A stretch of 64,000 nt of DNA from Acidobacteriota bacterium (GTDB lineage Bacteria > Acidobacteriota > Terriglobia > Acidiferrales > UBA7541). This document shows, piece after piece, positions 8,595 through 17,571 of the stretch (its first letter is position 1; each line of letters begins with the position of its first letter). The position numbers and the translations under genes are program-made. The stretch is taken from positions 1-64,000 of the forward strand of contig JABCZJ010000017.1 in assembly GCA_013289715.1 (NCBI GenBank), in the 5' to 3' direction. The notes beneath the pieces are model-generated. The model saw only the letters and a program-made list of their open reading frames with translations, made no database searches and was not told the origin of the DNA.

Positions 8595-10931
8595 TCATGC
8601 GGCCTTAGGGGTGCGCGGGGTGTGCCGAGAGGCCACGCGCGGCAAATGCTGTGGCGGTCGGAATTCTATGGTGACGTCCTGTTGAGCTTGGACAGGCCTA
8701 TTGTTCAACAGCGTGGGCTCGTAACGCCACTCGCGAATGGCGCTCAGCACGGCAGGAAGCAGAGAGAGCGAACCGCTCACCCGTTTGACATCCATCACTT
8801 GGCCGAACTCTCCTATCGTCGTGCGGACCTTTACGGTTTCTGACGATCCATGTCGATTCCCCGGCGTTGGATAACGAGGCCAAACGAAGGAAACAAGCTC
8901 ACCGGCTTGCAATCGGCCGGGTTCCCGAGCCGCTGCGGGTCGGCGATCTGGAGGGACAAGAACAGTAAGTTGGGAGGTAATCGCGAACGAAGACGAGGCG
9001 GCGATCGGTCTTTCGGGGAGAATTAGCCTAAACGGTTTGCCATCGCCTGGGCCAGTGAAAAGGATTGTGGAAGGCGAGGACAGGTGCGGCGTTGCGCGTG
9101 TCGCAGCCGTTACCCTGCGTGGGGCGGGACTTGCCGGCGTCACATTCATCGGGACGACACCCCTGGGCGAATCTGCGGCCTGTGGCTCCGTGGGTGGCGG
9201 CGCATTCCGCGCGTTTGCCCCGGTCCATGCCTTGCGCTCGGGTCTGGCTTTGGGTTTATCGGAACCAGGAAACGATGGGGTGGCTATTGGTAAAGATGGT
9301 CCGATCGGCGCGACTCCGGCAGTCGGATCTTGCGGTGCTGGATTGAGGGATCGAGTGGCTGGGCTTTCTGAGTTCGATTCTGCTGTCGCCGGCGCGGGCG
9401 GACTCACTACAGGTGAAGCGGAGGCATTTGCGTCCGGCGGAGTGGAAGTTCGCGAAGTTGTTTCCTGCAGGCGATTCAGGAGTGCCTGTGACGTGTGGTC
9501 AGCAGCCGGTAGTGATTTCTGGGTGTCCCGAAAGCGCGATCCAAGCGGGCCGAGTCCGGCTGTGAGTCCCACCGCTAGACTGATCGCCGCGAGCAAAAAT
9601 AGCGCTGCAGCGACGTGCAATCTGGATAATTCAAGAACATATGAGCGTGAAGGAGAGTTCTCGACGCGCTTCGCTGACGACTCAGTTTTGCGGGTTCGAA
9701 TTTGCGGTCCAAAAACGGCGACGGAAGCCTCGCCGTGCGCCTTTATCGGAAGATCTTCGATCAACGATGGCGCGTTGCCATCGCGAATCTCGGGTGTCAC
9801 GATCTCAGCTGCTCGAGAGCCAGCGTGCGCAATCCGTTCAGGCGAAGAGTGTTGGTCTTGCTCAGGGATAACACTCCCCAATGGCTCTTCTGCGAAGCTC
9901 TCGAACGTTGCGGCGACAAGACTCTCGACAGGCGCCGGCGCTAAACCTTCCACTTCCGGAGATCGCTTTTCAGACGCGATCCAATTTGCAATCTCATTGC
10001 GGGCCTCGGCCGTGAGATCAACAAATCGGATCCCCACTGTTTTTTTTGATTCCGCCAGCCACACAACCTGCGCGGAGACTTTGATCCTCTGCTCCACGTT
10101 GGGCAACCGAAAGCGAATCTGTGGGAGGTAGTCAGCTACTACAAGGGGGTCAGCTGCGGCAACGGCCATGCCCGTCTCACTTATATTGAGGACAATACCG
10201 CCGTTGCGATCATCGAGCGCCATGTACGCAGTGGATGCGAGGGTGGTGCGCTTCTGCAGCCGGCGGTCGCGCATGGCATGAATCGCCTCGACCAACGCCT
10301 GGCGTTCGGCGTTGGGTGCGCAGGCTTCCGCTTTTGGTGCTACGTCTGCTCCCTGTTGGGTCTTATTCTGCTGCGCGGCTTCTAGGAGTGAGGCTAGCTT
10401 GCCACCCGCCTTCGAGAGTGCGTCAAAGACCTCCGCGACATTCTTCGCGTTGAACTGAAGTTGCCGAGCAGTAAGTGTCAGCCGGATGCTGTCGTCGATA
10501 TCATCCTTCTGGCTTTTGGAAAGATAGTCCTGCAGGCCGGAATAGAATGCGCCGTTCTCGTACTTCTCCTTCCACTCAAGAATGGCCTGGAGACGACGAT
10601 TGGCGTCTTTTTCCAATTCTTGTTCTTGTTGATCTGCTGGGCTATATTCGTCGAAGACTTCTCCATGACCGTGCGGTAACGCCATGGTTATTTCTTTCAA
10701 TCCACCACGCAGTTCCTTAACTTTGTTGGAGGGTAAAGACGCCTTGCGACAGACCCACTCGCCACGCGTCTTGTCGAATTCAATCGAGGCGCGATACTCA
10801 CCTGTTTCACACTTGAATATCGGCAACGGCTTGAGCGCTGGCCACCGACCGGCCAAAAGTAATCTCAGCTCGGCCTGTTGCACCGGAGACGTGAGTCCAG
10901 CAATGTTCGGCCGAGGGGAGGGCAGGTCCAT
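8595..10931 (-). CDS. PilZ-domain and TonB-C-domain fusion protein
   Basis: A 778-residue protein. Residues ~1-220 are unassigned and partly coiled-coil (LEKDANRRLQAILEWKEKYE). Residues ~223-320 form a PilZ domain with an RRLQKR stretch and NISETG, the positions that bind cyclic di-GMP in this family. One membrane helix lies at ~438-460. A Pro/Ser/Thr-rich periplasmic linker follows, and residues ~690-765 form a TonB C-terminal domain (VKVRTTIGEFGQVMDVKRVS to IREWRYEP). The layout would place PilZ in the cytoplasm and TonB-C in the periplasm, so a second-messenger signal might be passed across the inner membrane. No ExbB/ExbD is adjacent. The start has AGGTGACG upstream. Confidence 0.85.
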   Translation of the reverse strand: MDLPSPRPNIAGLTSPVQQAELRLLLAGRWPALKPLPIFKCETGEYRASIEFDKTRGEWVCRKASLPSNKVKELRGGLKEITMALPHGHGEVFDEYSPADQQEQELEKDANRRLQAILEWKEKYENGAFYSGLQDYLSKSQKDDIDDSIRLTLTARQLQFNAKNVAEVFDALSKAGGKLASLLEAAQQNKTQQGADVAPKAEACAPNAERQALVEAIHAMRDRRLQKRTTLASTAYMALDDRNGGIVLNISETGMAVAAADPLVVADYLPQIRFRLPNVEQRIKVSAQVVWLAESKKTVGIRFVDLTAEARNEIANWIASEKRSPEVEGLAPAPVESLVAATFESFAEEPLGSVIPEQDQHSSPERIAHAGSRAAEIVTPEIRDGNAPSLIEDLPIKAHGEASVAVFGPQIRTRKTESSAKRVENSPSRSYVLELSRLHVAAALFLLAAISLAVGLTAGLGPLGSRFRDTQKSLPAADHTSQALLNRLQETTSRTSTPPDANASASPVVSPPAPATAESNSESPATRSLNPAPQDPTAGVAPIGPSLPIATPSFPGSDKPKARPERKAWTGANARNAPPPTEPQAADSPRGVVPMNVTPASPAPRRVTAATRATPHLSSPSTILFTGPGDGKPFRLILPERPIAASSSFAITSQLTVLVPPDRRPAAAREPGRLQAGELVSFVWPRYPTPGNRHGSSETVKVRTTIGEFGQVMDVKRVSGSLSLLPAVLSAIREWRYEPTLLNNRPVQAQQDVTIEFRPPQHLPRVASRHTPRTPKAA

Positions 10932-11246
10932 CTCGTCACCTCTTGCAGCCCCACTTCAGTGTGGGTAGAACCCTTCCTTATCAACTTCCCTTGTCCGCTA
11001 TTGTAACTCCTGAATGTAGCCAAACCTAAACCCCGGCCGTCGGGATTAGTTGCGCACCTCCGTTCGACGAGATCTCGCTTCGGCGATTTTCTGAGCCACG
11101 AACAGGTGATGGCCGCTGCAGGTGGCGTTCGCTGAGAAGTCGCGTTACCCGAGATGCGCGCACACATTTGGACCTAAACAGCGAGCGGTGCGCGAGCGGG
11201 TCGTAAGAAATACATGGTCTCACACTGGTCGCGGGATCTAGCTGAA

Positions 11247-11912
11247 TCAGCTCTTCACTGGAATCGTTACCGGGCGAACGAGACGGAACGATAGTGTGGT
11301 CTCGGCCGGGACGCGGATGTCCTTCTTCCCCGTGAAGGCGGCGCCCGCCGTTCCTGCGCCGGCGCCCACAGAACTCCCGATCAGCGCTCCAACACCACCA
11401 CCGGCAACTCCGCCGATGATCGCACCAAGACCTGCGCCGCCGCCGATTAGGATGCCGTTGCGCTTATCATGATTCTTGCCGGTCCTGCCGAAATCTCCTG
11501 TGGCGATCCCGTAGGTTGCTCCGTTTACCTCGACGGAATCGAGTGTGAGTTCCAGGCGTGCGACACCTTTCAAATGGCCCGAGGGTCGCGCGTCAACAAT
11601 ATGACCCGTCACCAAAGCATCCTTCGGGATCACGGTCTTATCATCAACTACTACTGGCGAGGCGAGAGTCGCCTGAAACGGATCGCCAGATCGATTCCCC
11701 GCCGTGGAAATGCTTTGATTGAGCACCACATCCAGTTGGGTGCCCTCCGGAACAGAAACCGGTTTAGTTGCTTGGAATATTCTCGCGAGCAGCCCCGGCT
11801 TGGAATTGTTAGGATCGCCACTAGCTTGTGTGTTGTGCCCGCAACCCCCGAGCAAAAGAGCGATGGACACAAGTGACAACATGCTGAGGCCGCCCTTCCT
11901 TAGTGCTTTCAT
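11247..11912 (-). CDS. Glycine-zipper lipoprotein
   Basis: A 221-residue lipoprotein: the signal peptide ends in the lipobox LLGGC (Cys24). Residues ~55-140 form a beta-rich domain seen in acidobacterial exported proteins (VPEGTQLDVVLNQSISTAG, VVVDDKTVIPKDALVTGHIV). A glycine zipper (GAGLGAIIGGVAGGGVGALI) could insert in or associate with a membrane, and a short C-terminal repeat of the first motif (RVPAETTLSFRLVRPV) closes it. GGAGGTGATG precedes the ATG. It is likely anchored to the inner leaflet of the outer membrane; its job is unknown. It lies alone, with the next small gene on the same strand upstream. Confidence 0.82.
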   Translation of the reverse strand: MKALRKGGLSMLSLVSIALLLGGCGHNTQASGDPNNSKPGLLARIFQATKPVSVPEGTQLDVVLNQSISTAGNRSGDPFQATLASPVVVDDKTVIPKDALVTGHIVDARPSGHLKGVARLELTLDSVEVNGATYGIATGDFGRTGKNHDKRNGILIGGGAGLGAIIGGVAGGGVGALIGSSVGAGAGTAGAAFTGKKDIRVPAETTLSFRLVRPVTIPVKS

Positions 11913-12027
11913 AGATCATCACCTCCAAGAGTCAAGCACGCCCGACAGGGGCAACTCGTACCGGGTAAGGGCGTAAGCCAACTGATAGACGACGTATCGA
12001 ACGGATTCATTGCTTCGACCTTCACGC

Positions 12028-12372
12028 TCATACTTCTTCGATGCGTTGAACGCGGATCTCACTGTTGGCGGTGTCGAGGGTGCCAATCACCTTCACCTGC
12101 TTGCCTTCGAATTTGGCGACTAATTTCTGGTCAACATCCAACTGGTACCACTGTTTTTGGTGTTCGTCTCTCAGGACAAAGCGATCGCCGCTCATCCAGA
12201 TGGTTCCGGTAAAGATTTTTACTTCGGTCTTATCACCGGACTGACCTTGCATCGTGAACTGCTGCCTCTGAGAGCCTCCGACCTCGATTGAATCTAAACC
12301 TACACTGGGAACGACGGCTGCGAAGACGACGGTCATCATCGCAACATTCAGAAACGCGTTCGTATGGTTCAT
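12028..12372 (-). CDS. Secreted DUF5818-like small protein
   Basis: A 114-residue protein with an N-terminal hydrophobic export signal (residues ~7-22). The rest resembles the DUF5818 family common in Acidobacteria: FTGTIWMSGDRFVLRDEHQK, YQLDVDQKLVAKFEGKQVKV and GTLDTANSEIRVQRIE, an OB-like small beta-barrel. Function of the family is unknown; members are short exported proteins present in many copies. GAGGTGAGG precedes the ATG at 12372. No operon partner is evident. Confidence 0.75.
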   Translation of the reverse strand: MNHTNAFLNVAMMTVVFAAVVPSVGLDSIEVGGSQRQQFTMQGQSGDKTEVKIFTGTIWMSGDRFVLRDEHQKQWYQLDVDQKLVAKFEGKQVKVIGTLDTANSEIRVQRIEEV

Positions 12373-12654
12373 GCCTCACCTCAAATGATGATTCGGGCTG
12401 GATGCTCGTGCGTGGCCGAATGGCGTTCAGTGATCTGAGGGGCGCACTTGAGACTCCGTTGGTCGCCCTAAAAAATTAGTCCAGTTAATTCAATCTGTTG
12501 GAGGATGGCTAGCAGTTGACTTCGGAGTCTTACGATATGGATCTACCGGGCATTTTCTTCGACGGTACGGGCAAAATATTCCATCGCTAGTACTGGGACG
12601 GACAGTACTCAAGAACTGAATGCTGCTTCGGTTGCTGGTGGCATACCTTGACAA

Positions 12655-12930
12655 TCGAACGCGTATCTTCGAAGTCCGGTTCGCCCTCTTCGACGCCATG
12701 TGAAACAAAATCCCGCGATCTTTGTCATTCCAGCGAGAGAGTAATTTCGCCAGGGCCCGAAGCTCGGTCGTTTTTCGTGCGGACTGCCAGACTCCGAATG
12801 GCTTCTGCGGGTGTGTTCGGCTTCTTGACATGTCCGTCAACGGTGAAAAGCCGGTACATCGGGACTTCAAACGCTCGGGCCATCTTCTCCAGCGCATCCG
12901 CTAAACTCTCAGCATGGTTACTCGGATCAA
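12655..12930 (-). pseudogene. Remnant of an XRE/HTH regulator, frameshifted
   Basis: On the minus strand one frame reads SLADALEKMARAFEVPMYRL, which matches the end of the helix-turn-helix domain of XRE regulators common in Acidobacteria (usually ETLEKMARALEVPLYQLFY). It runs on to VKKPNTPAEAIRSLAVRTK; a frameshift near 12750 is then needed to reach LLSRWNDKDRGILFHMASKR, the family's C-terminal helix (normally DEKDRKLLLHMAQKMA). The N-terminal half of the DNA-binding domain is missing, replaced by unrelated sequence. The two pieces in different frames and the lost start show the gene is dead. Confidence 0.65.
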
Positions 12931-13098
12931 TTCACACTAAGTTGCTTGGGCCTTCCTGTCGGCGGGTCATGCGCTTTCAGCCCGAGCTCTCGCAGCTTGC
13001 CGGGCAGCCTGAGTCTTGCGAGCGCCCTCGCTGTGACAGTGACATCGAGACCTGCGGCAATGGCTAAAATCGATTCGTCTGGTCGAGATTTCGGCTGG

Positions 13099-13404
13099 TC
13101 GTCGCTGGTACTTTTCGTATTCGCGGGCGTGTTTTGGGGATTTCTCGGGCGCAGATTGCGTGCCGCGTGCCGGGAGAATCCTGCGTGGAATCCGGCCTCC
13201 GCCGAGCTTTTTCCGATTGCCGCGCTTCTCCTTGTCCTGACTCCTTCCTGGTGTGGCGGCGCCGGCGGAGGAAGCTCGTCGACCGGCGGATCTCTACCGC
13301 CGCCTCCACCACCTCCACCACCTGTAACCGTTTCGTTCACCCTGCAGGCGGCTTCTCCCTTGCTGACGGTTCACGCGGGCCAAATCACGATCCAGGTAAA
13401 TTGA
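13099..13404 (+). pseudogene. C-terminal fragment of an acidobacterial membrane/Ig-type secreted protein
   Basis: The reading shows a hydrophobic helix (SLVLFVFAGVFWGFLGRRL), a second hydrophobic stretch (LFPIAALLLVL), a Cys followed by a Gly/Ser-rich linker, a polyproline run, and an Ig-like end TVHAGQITIQVN before the stop. This order matches the tail of large exported proteins in Acidobacteria, where a membrane segment, a CGGGG linker and a VTLTVN-like end occur. The N-terminal bulk is absent, and there is no start or ribosome site, so I read it as a stranded gene tail. Confidence 0.5.
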
Positions 13405-13926
13405 AAGCGCTTTTCCAATCAGAAGTTTCGCCATTCTTTCCGACCCTTCTATCGGAATGCCACTGGCGTTCAGGACGATCGACATTCGGGTTAGTGATGC
13501 GATCTCAGTTGCGCAAGTCGTTGCTGAATTTCTGCGGCCATCGCGCGGTCACCGACTCGATGCACGGAGTATGTAGTGGCAATCGGACCTCGCGATATCG
13601 CTCCAACTTCGGTCCGATTCAAGAGCGAGATAAATGATGCTCTTCCTCCCAAGCGACACCAGAAGCGGCAGGCAGAATTTTGCGCTGCGCACCTTCTAAG
13701 CAGTGAATCCGGCGTTAAAGTTTGTGGCAGGGGTCGTGGGTTGACAGCCCACGGCCTTAGCAGAGTTTTTCTGGTAGAACACCTGCCTGGTGAGCAGGGG
13801 CTGAATTGGGGAGTCGTCAGTGTAGATCAGGCCCCAGGGAGCGCAGATCGCCGGTTTTTGTTTTTCCGGTGCAACAGTCAGTCAACCACGAGCGCATACC
13901 GCCGGCGGAAAATCAGAGTGCTCTCC

Positions 13927-15354
13927 TCAAAACTTGTAGCCGGCCCACAAGGCCCAGTAATTGAGATTGAGACCGGGTTGCGTCTGTTTCAGGAATTTCC
14001 CCGCATAGAAGATTCCGTAATCCGCCTGGAACCAGATATGACGATCCACTTGCCATCGCAACTCTGCCCCAGGCCTCTGGCCCACGAACCGCGCCTTGCT
14101 ATCTCCAGCAGCTCTGATGAGAGTTCCCGGCACGTTATAGACACCGTCCAGAAGGCTCTGTCGCCAATAGAAAACCCAGTCTGTCGAGAGCGTCACCCCG
14201 TGGCCCCACTCGGTTAGCACCCGAGGGTGAACGTCTATGAAATTGAGCGGACCGGGGCCGGTGTCAGCAATCACTCCAAAGTAGTTTCCGATAGGAAACA
14301 GCGCGTTGAACGTTCTCAGTGTGTTTGTCTTTGGGTTATCACCGCTGGAAATATCAGCCTTTACGCTGAACCTCGGCTTGAGCCGCCACGTTGGGATTCT
14401 GAAACCATCGTCTGAGGCGAGAGTCCATGCGCGGATGTTTGCTGATCCAAAGCTGCCGAATTGCCACGCGCCTTCGTAATCGAAGTCCCAACCAGGTTTC
14501 TTGTCTGCAATCGGATGCCAGAGCCTTGCTCCCAAGGTTTCCCGAGACTCAGGTGCTGTGCCCCTCTCGTAAGTGGCCTGCGCGCGATCCAGGCCAAGGT
14601 AATAGGCATCAATCGAAATTCCCCGGGACAGGGGCCGCGTCGAGTACACTCCCCAAAACCCGACTTGATGGTTGGGCACGTCGTCGAAGAATCCGAAGTT
14701 GTCCTCCCTAGGTCGAACAGCGAATGCGTCGACCCGCCACGACCCCACCTTGCTCAGTATCCTGAATCCGATGAAGCTCAGACGAACGTTTGGGCCCTCC
14801 CGGACGTCGATCAAACGCCCAGCCCCGTACTCCAGCTCTTGTACCCCAACCCGGAGCGTTACCCAGTTCTGTTCACCGCCGGATCCGACGTCAAGAAACG
14901 CGTTCTGGAAGTCCAGCTTCTTCTCATCAATGGGCCTGGGGCCGCCTATTCTGAAAGACTCAAGACCACTCTTGAATTCGACGAAGGTTCGAAAATGCTT
15001 GCCGTAGTGCGCGTCGAAGCCCAGCATGTAGCGCTCAAGAAAAAAGTTATTCCAGAACGGCTGTTCCCCCCAGTTGTTGTTGCCGGTCTGCTCCCAGACT
15101 TCTCGCCCCTCTCCACTGATCGTCAGGTACCAGTCGGGGGAGTTGCGGCGTAGTGGGATGTACTTGATCGGATCCCACAAGTCCTGCCGCAGGGCCGGGT
15201 CGCGCAGAAAACTCCAGTCCTCGTCTCCTCTCAGGAGTTGGTAATTGCGATCCGGGATCACAGCACCGCTGGTCTGGTCCGACTGGGCATGGACGGGCGG
15301 GAGTCCCACGAGAAGTGCGAATGCAACAATAGAAAGGATTCGGGTCAAACTCAT
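13927..15354 (-). CDS. Alginate-export-type outer-membrane porin
   Basis: A 475-residue protein with a signal peptide cut after VHAQ. Alternating aromatic/hydrophobic beta strands fill the rest and it ends in WALWAGYKF, with the terminal Phe typical of outer-membrane barrels. Segments such as FLERYMLGFDAHYGKHFRTF, VTLRVGVQELEYGAGRLIDV and GWDFDYEGAWQFG match the alginate-export porin family (18-strand barrels in the AlgE group). The family name does not prove alginate transport; many members have other or unknown cargo. The start has AGGTGAGGGA. The TauE-type exporter gene lies 63 bp upstream on the same strand, so they may be co-transcribed. Confidence 0.85.
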   Translation of the reverse strand: MSLTRILSIVAFALLVGLPPVHAQSDQTSGAVIPDRNYQLLRGDEDWSFLRDPALRQDLWDPIKYIPLRRNSPDWYLTISGEGREVWEQTGNNNWGEQPFWNNFFLERYMLGFDAHYGKHFRTFVEFKSGLESFRIGGPRPIDEKKLDFQNAFLDVGSGGEQNWVTLRVGVQELEYGAGRLIDVREGPNVRLSFIGFRILSKVGSWRVDAFAVRPREDNFGFFDDVPNHQVGFWGVYSTRPLSRGISIDAYYLGLDRAQATYERGTAPESRETLGARLWHPIADKKPGWDFDYEGAWQFGSFGSANIRAWTLASDDGFRIPTWRLKPRFSVKADISSGDNPKTNTLRTFNALFPIGNYFGVIADTGPGPLNFIDVHPRVLTEWGHGVTLSTDWVFYWRQSLLDGVYNVPGTLIRAAGDSKARFVGQRPGAELRWQVDRHIWFQADYGIFYAGKFLKQTQPGLNLNYWALWAGYKF

Positions 15355-15417
15355 TCCCTCACCTGCCTGCTTCGCCTGAGCCCGGCTCTGCTGGAGCCCG
15401 ACCTGACCATCAACCGC

Positions 15418-16164
15418 TCAGCGCCCTGCGGCGAGCAGTAGTCCCGCACCCGCCTGCACCAGGGCAAAGCAGCGCCTGAGAACTCTCGGCTTCATGGCCA
15501 GCGCCGCCCGCGTACCAAGTGGTGCGAGCGCGACCGCGCCAGCGGCGAGCGCGATCGCATCGTCCCACCGTACATAGCCCGCCGAGGAATAGACCACGAG
15601 GCCGATGGCCGAGGCGGGAATGAGCATGAGCAGCACCATGGCCTGCGCCCGCTGCTGTGAGTACCCAGCCACGCGTTCGAGCAATGGAACGCTCACCAGT
15701 GCGCCGCCAACCACGAACAATCCACTGAGAGCTCCGGCCAAGGATCCGATGCCGACTTGCGCCGGAGCCAGCAGTGGCGCAGACCTGTCGCCCTCACCGA
15801 GGTGTCCGAACCATACGAATACCGCGAGCACGATCAAGAACGCCCCGAAGCTGCGCTGCAACGTTCGGTCGTTGACGTAGCGCACCATTTGTGAGGACAC
15901 GAGCCCCATCGCTGTGCTGCACACGGTCATGATGAGGCCATCGCGAACACGTAGGAGCTTCTTTCGCGCGTAAATCACCAAGGTCACGCTCGCGCTCGCG
16001 AGAGCCATCACCATCGCCGTTCCCTGCGAGTCGTGTTGAGTGAAGCCGAAGCCGGCCGTTAGCAACGGGATTGCGATCAACGCGCCACCAATCGCGAATA
16101 AACCGCCTGCGAAGCCCACGACCGCGCCAAGACCGACGAACAAGATTAGCTCTGAGAAGTTCAC
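15418..16164 (-). CDS. TauE/SafE-family membrane exporter
   Basis: A 248-residue integral membrane protein with about eight helices and two pseudo-repeats, each with a Gly-rich loop (GFAGGLFAIGGALIAIPLLT and GALSGLFVVGGALVSVPLLE). That internal duplication is the hallmark of the TauE/SafE (sulfite/organosulfonate exporter) family. A GTG at 16164 with AGACAGG upstream is the likely start; a longer in-frame extension to 16257 is charged and unlikely. The substrate is not known; the family moves sulfite, sulfoacetate and other organic anions. It sits directly upstream of the porin gene. Confidence 0.85.
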   Translation of the reverse strand: MNFSELILFVGLGAVVGFAGGLFAIGGALIAIPLLTAGFGFTQHDSQGTAMVMALASASVTLVIYARKKLLRVRDGLIMTVCSTAMGLVSSQMVRYVNDRTLQRSFGAFLIVLAVFVWFGHLGEGDRSAPLLAPAQVGIGSLAGALSGLFVVGGALVSVPLLERVAGYSQQRAQAMVLLMLIPASAIGLVVYSSAGYVRWDDAIALAAGAVALAPLGTRAALAMKPRVLRRCFALVQAGAGLLLAAGR

Positions 16165-16311
16165 GCTGATTACCTGTCTTCTGCCACGAATTGTCAGGCG
16201 GAATTTCCGATTTGGAGTTCGGACGCGCGTATCATACGCGTCATTGCTGGCAACCACGAATTTGCCTCCGGCGTGGGTTCCTTACGAGTCCTCGGAGGAG
16301 GCAACCCAACT

Positions 16312-17241
16312 CTATTTGTTCGCGGTTGAGTGGATCTCAGCGATATAGCCGCCAGGGAATTGCACCAGCGCGGCATCCCGCTGATCGGCCGTGTAGGGAG
16401 CGACCAGAATCTCTACGCCGGCCGCTTTGGCCTTGGCGAGAGTGTCCGCGAGGTTTGCTACCGCATAGCCGGTCACCTCTCGACCGTAGGGATACGGCAG
16501 TTGGCCATCCGTTACGAGCACGGTGAATTTGCCAAAGTTCGATTCGATCCGGATTCGCCGATAGGTCTGGTTCGGTTGTCCGATTTCGATGCCCGGTGCA
16601 TGCGCGTCATCGGAGACGACTTTGCCACTGGAGAAGGACAGAAAACTCCGAACGAATGCCGCCACTCTTTCCGCCGACACATAGACGCGGTTTTCCGGAA
16701 TGGTCTGGAGCGGTTTATAGGACGGAGCGGTCGTGTGCCAATACAGTTGCATATCGACGCCGCCGGGCCACTGGATAACGACATCCCGCCCGATCGGATC
16801 GTTAAATGGCCTGACGAGTACGTCCGCGCCGTTATCGACTGCGGTTCGGGTCGCTTCTTCCAGATCGGTCACCAGGTAACCCGTGCGCTCCGCGCCGAAC
16901 GGATAAGGAATCGGTGTTTTGAAGCCGAAGACTGACACGGTCCCCACGGGCGTCAAAACCAACTGTGACATCGTTTTGCTCGGAGCCGGAGTCACCGTGA
17001 AGACTCCCTGCTTCGTCGTTGTACCGCCAAATGTTGCAATGAGGCTCGCGACAAAGCGGTCAAAGTCCTCAGGAGCAACATACACGTGCGCCGTGTTGTA
17101 TTGCGGTCCGACCGCCAGGTTCGCAGTTCCAGCTGTTTGCGCGTTCTGCGCGAGGGCGCTGGTAACCAGAAATGGGTTCACGAACCCGACAGCCAGAAGA
17201 GCCGCAACGGCTGTTGCGGCGAGAATTTTATCCAAACGCAT
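16312..17241 (-). CDS. Exported glyoxalase/VOC-like protein
   Basis: A 309-residue protein with a Sec signal (cut after SALAQ). Two VOC (glyoxalase-type) modules can be traced: residues ~50-175 (YNTAHVYVAPEDFDRFVASL to GGVDMQLYWHT) and ~185-305 (NRVYVSAERVAAFVRSFL to FPGGYIAEIHST). Export of a VOC protein is unusual but recurs in soil bacteria. Metal ligands cannot be assigned with confidence; His53 of the first strand and the Glu in AEIH near the C-terminus are candidates. AAGGAGA precedes the ATG at 17241. It sits in the minus-strand block with XapX and catabolic enzymes, so a periplasmic role on small molecules is plausible. Confidence 0.78.
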   Translation of the reverse strand: MRLDKILAATAVAALLAVGFVNPFLVTSALAQNAQTAGTANLAVGPQYNTAHVYVAPEDFDRFVASLIATFGGTTTKQGVFTVTPAPSKTMSQLVLTPVGTVSVFGFKTPIPYPFGAERTGYLVTDLEEATRTAVDNGADVLVRPFNDPIGRDVVIQWPGGVDMQLYWHTTAPSYKPLQTIPENRVYVSAERVAAFVRSFLSFSSGKVVSDDAHAPGIEIGQPNQTYRRIRIESNFGKFTVLVTDGQLPYPYGREVTGYAVANLADTLAKAKAAGVEILVAPYTADQRDAALVQFPGGYIAEIHSTANK

Positions 17242-17301
17242 CACATCTCCTTCGTTGCCAACCGCTCGTGTGAGTCGAAGTGATGATTGCGCTTCTCGGC
17301 T

Positions 17302-17538
17302 CTAACGCACTTGCGGCTGCTGCTGCCGATCATAACGCTCACCGACAAGGCACACCGAGGCGGCGTGTGAAACCTCTAGCTTCCTGGCCTGGATCCATAT
17401 CCCGAGCTGTTCGCCAAGCACCATGCCGAGGAGGCCAAGCAGCGCTATGATAGGTGGCGCCGGGCTTTTTACTCGGATAAGCCCATAAATAACGCCAACA
17501 CCAAGACCGACAGCAAAAGATATGAGCGACGCCCTCAT
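17302..17538 (-). CDS. XapX-domain small membrane protein
   Basis: A 78-residue protein with two hydrophobic helices. The first (ISFAVGLGVGVIYGLIRVKS) and the PAPPIIALLGLLGMVLGEQ segment match the XapX/DUF1427 domain, a short conserved membrane module of unknown function. AGGAGG precedes the ATG. XapX genes often sit beside YtcJ-type amidohydrolases and YcaC-type hydrolases, as here, which suggests a shared pathway or transport role. The C-terminal ~25 residues are hydrophilic and not part of the domain. Confidence 0.88.
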   Translation of the reverse strand: MRASLISFAVGLGVGVIYGLIRVKSPAPPIIALLGLLGMVLGEQLGIWIQARKLEVSHAASVCLVGERYDRQQQPQVR

Positions 17539-17571
17539 CTCGATACCTCCTGGCGTAACCGAATCAAACTC

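Larger units (their letters stand above)
12373..13926. other. Gene-debris region
   Basis: A 1.5-kb stretch with no intact gene but several fragments: an XRE regulator remnant (about 12655-12930, minus), a helical fragment on minus at about 12927-13090 (containing ESILAIAAGLDVTVTARALA and ending in GRPKQLSVN, family not recognised), and the tail of a membrane/Ig-type secreted protein (about 13099-13404, plus). From 13405 to 13926 I see nothing. Confidence 0.55.

Noticed and set aside
9037..10131. Long plus-strand reading frame (364 codons) opposite the PilZ/TonB-C gene
   Set aside because: It is antisense to a well-supported gene, has no family features and arises from the GC-rich codon pattern of the other strand.
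12946..13404. Intact 152-aa protein gene
   Set aside because: No ribosome site, N-terminal part not protein-like, and the rest matches only the tail of a longer protein type.
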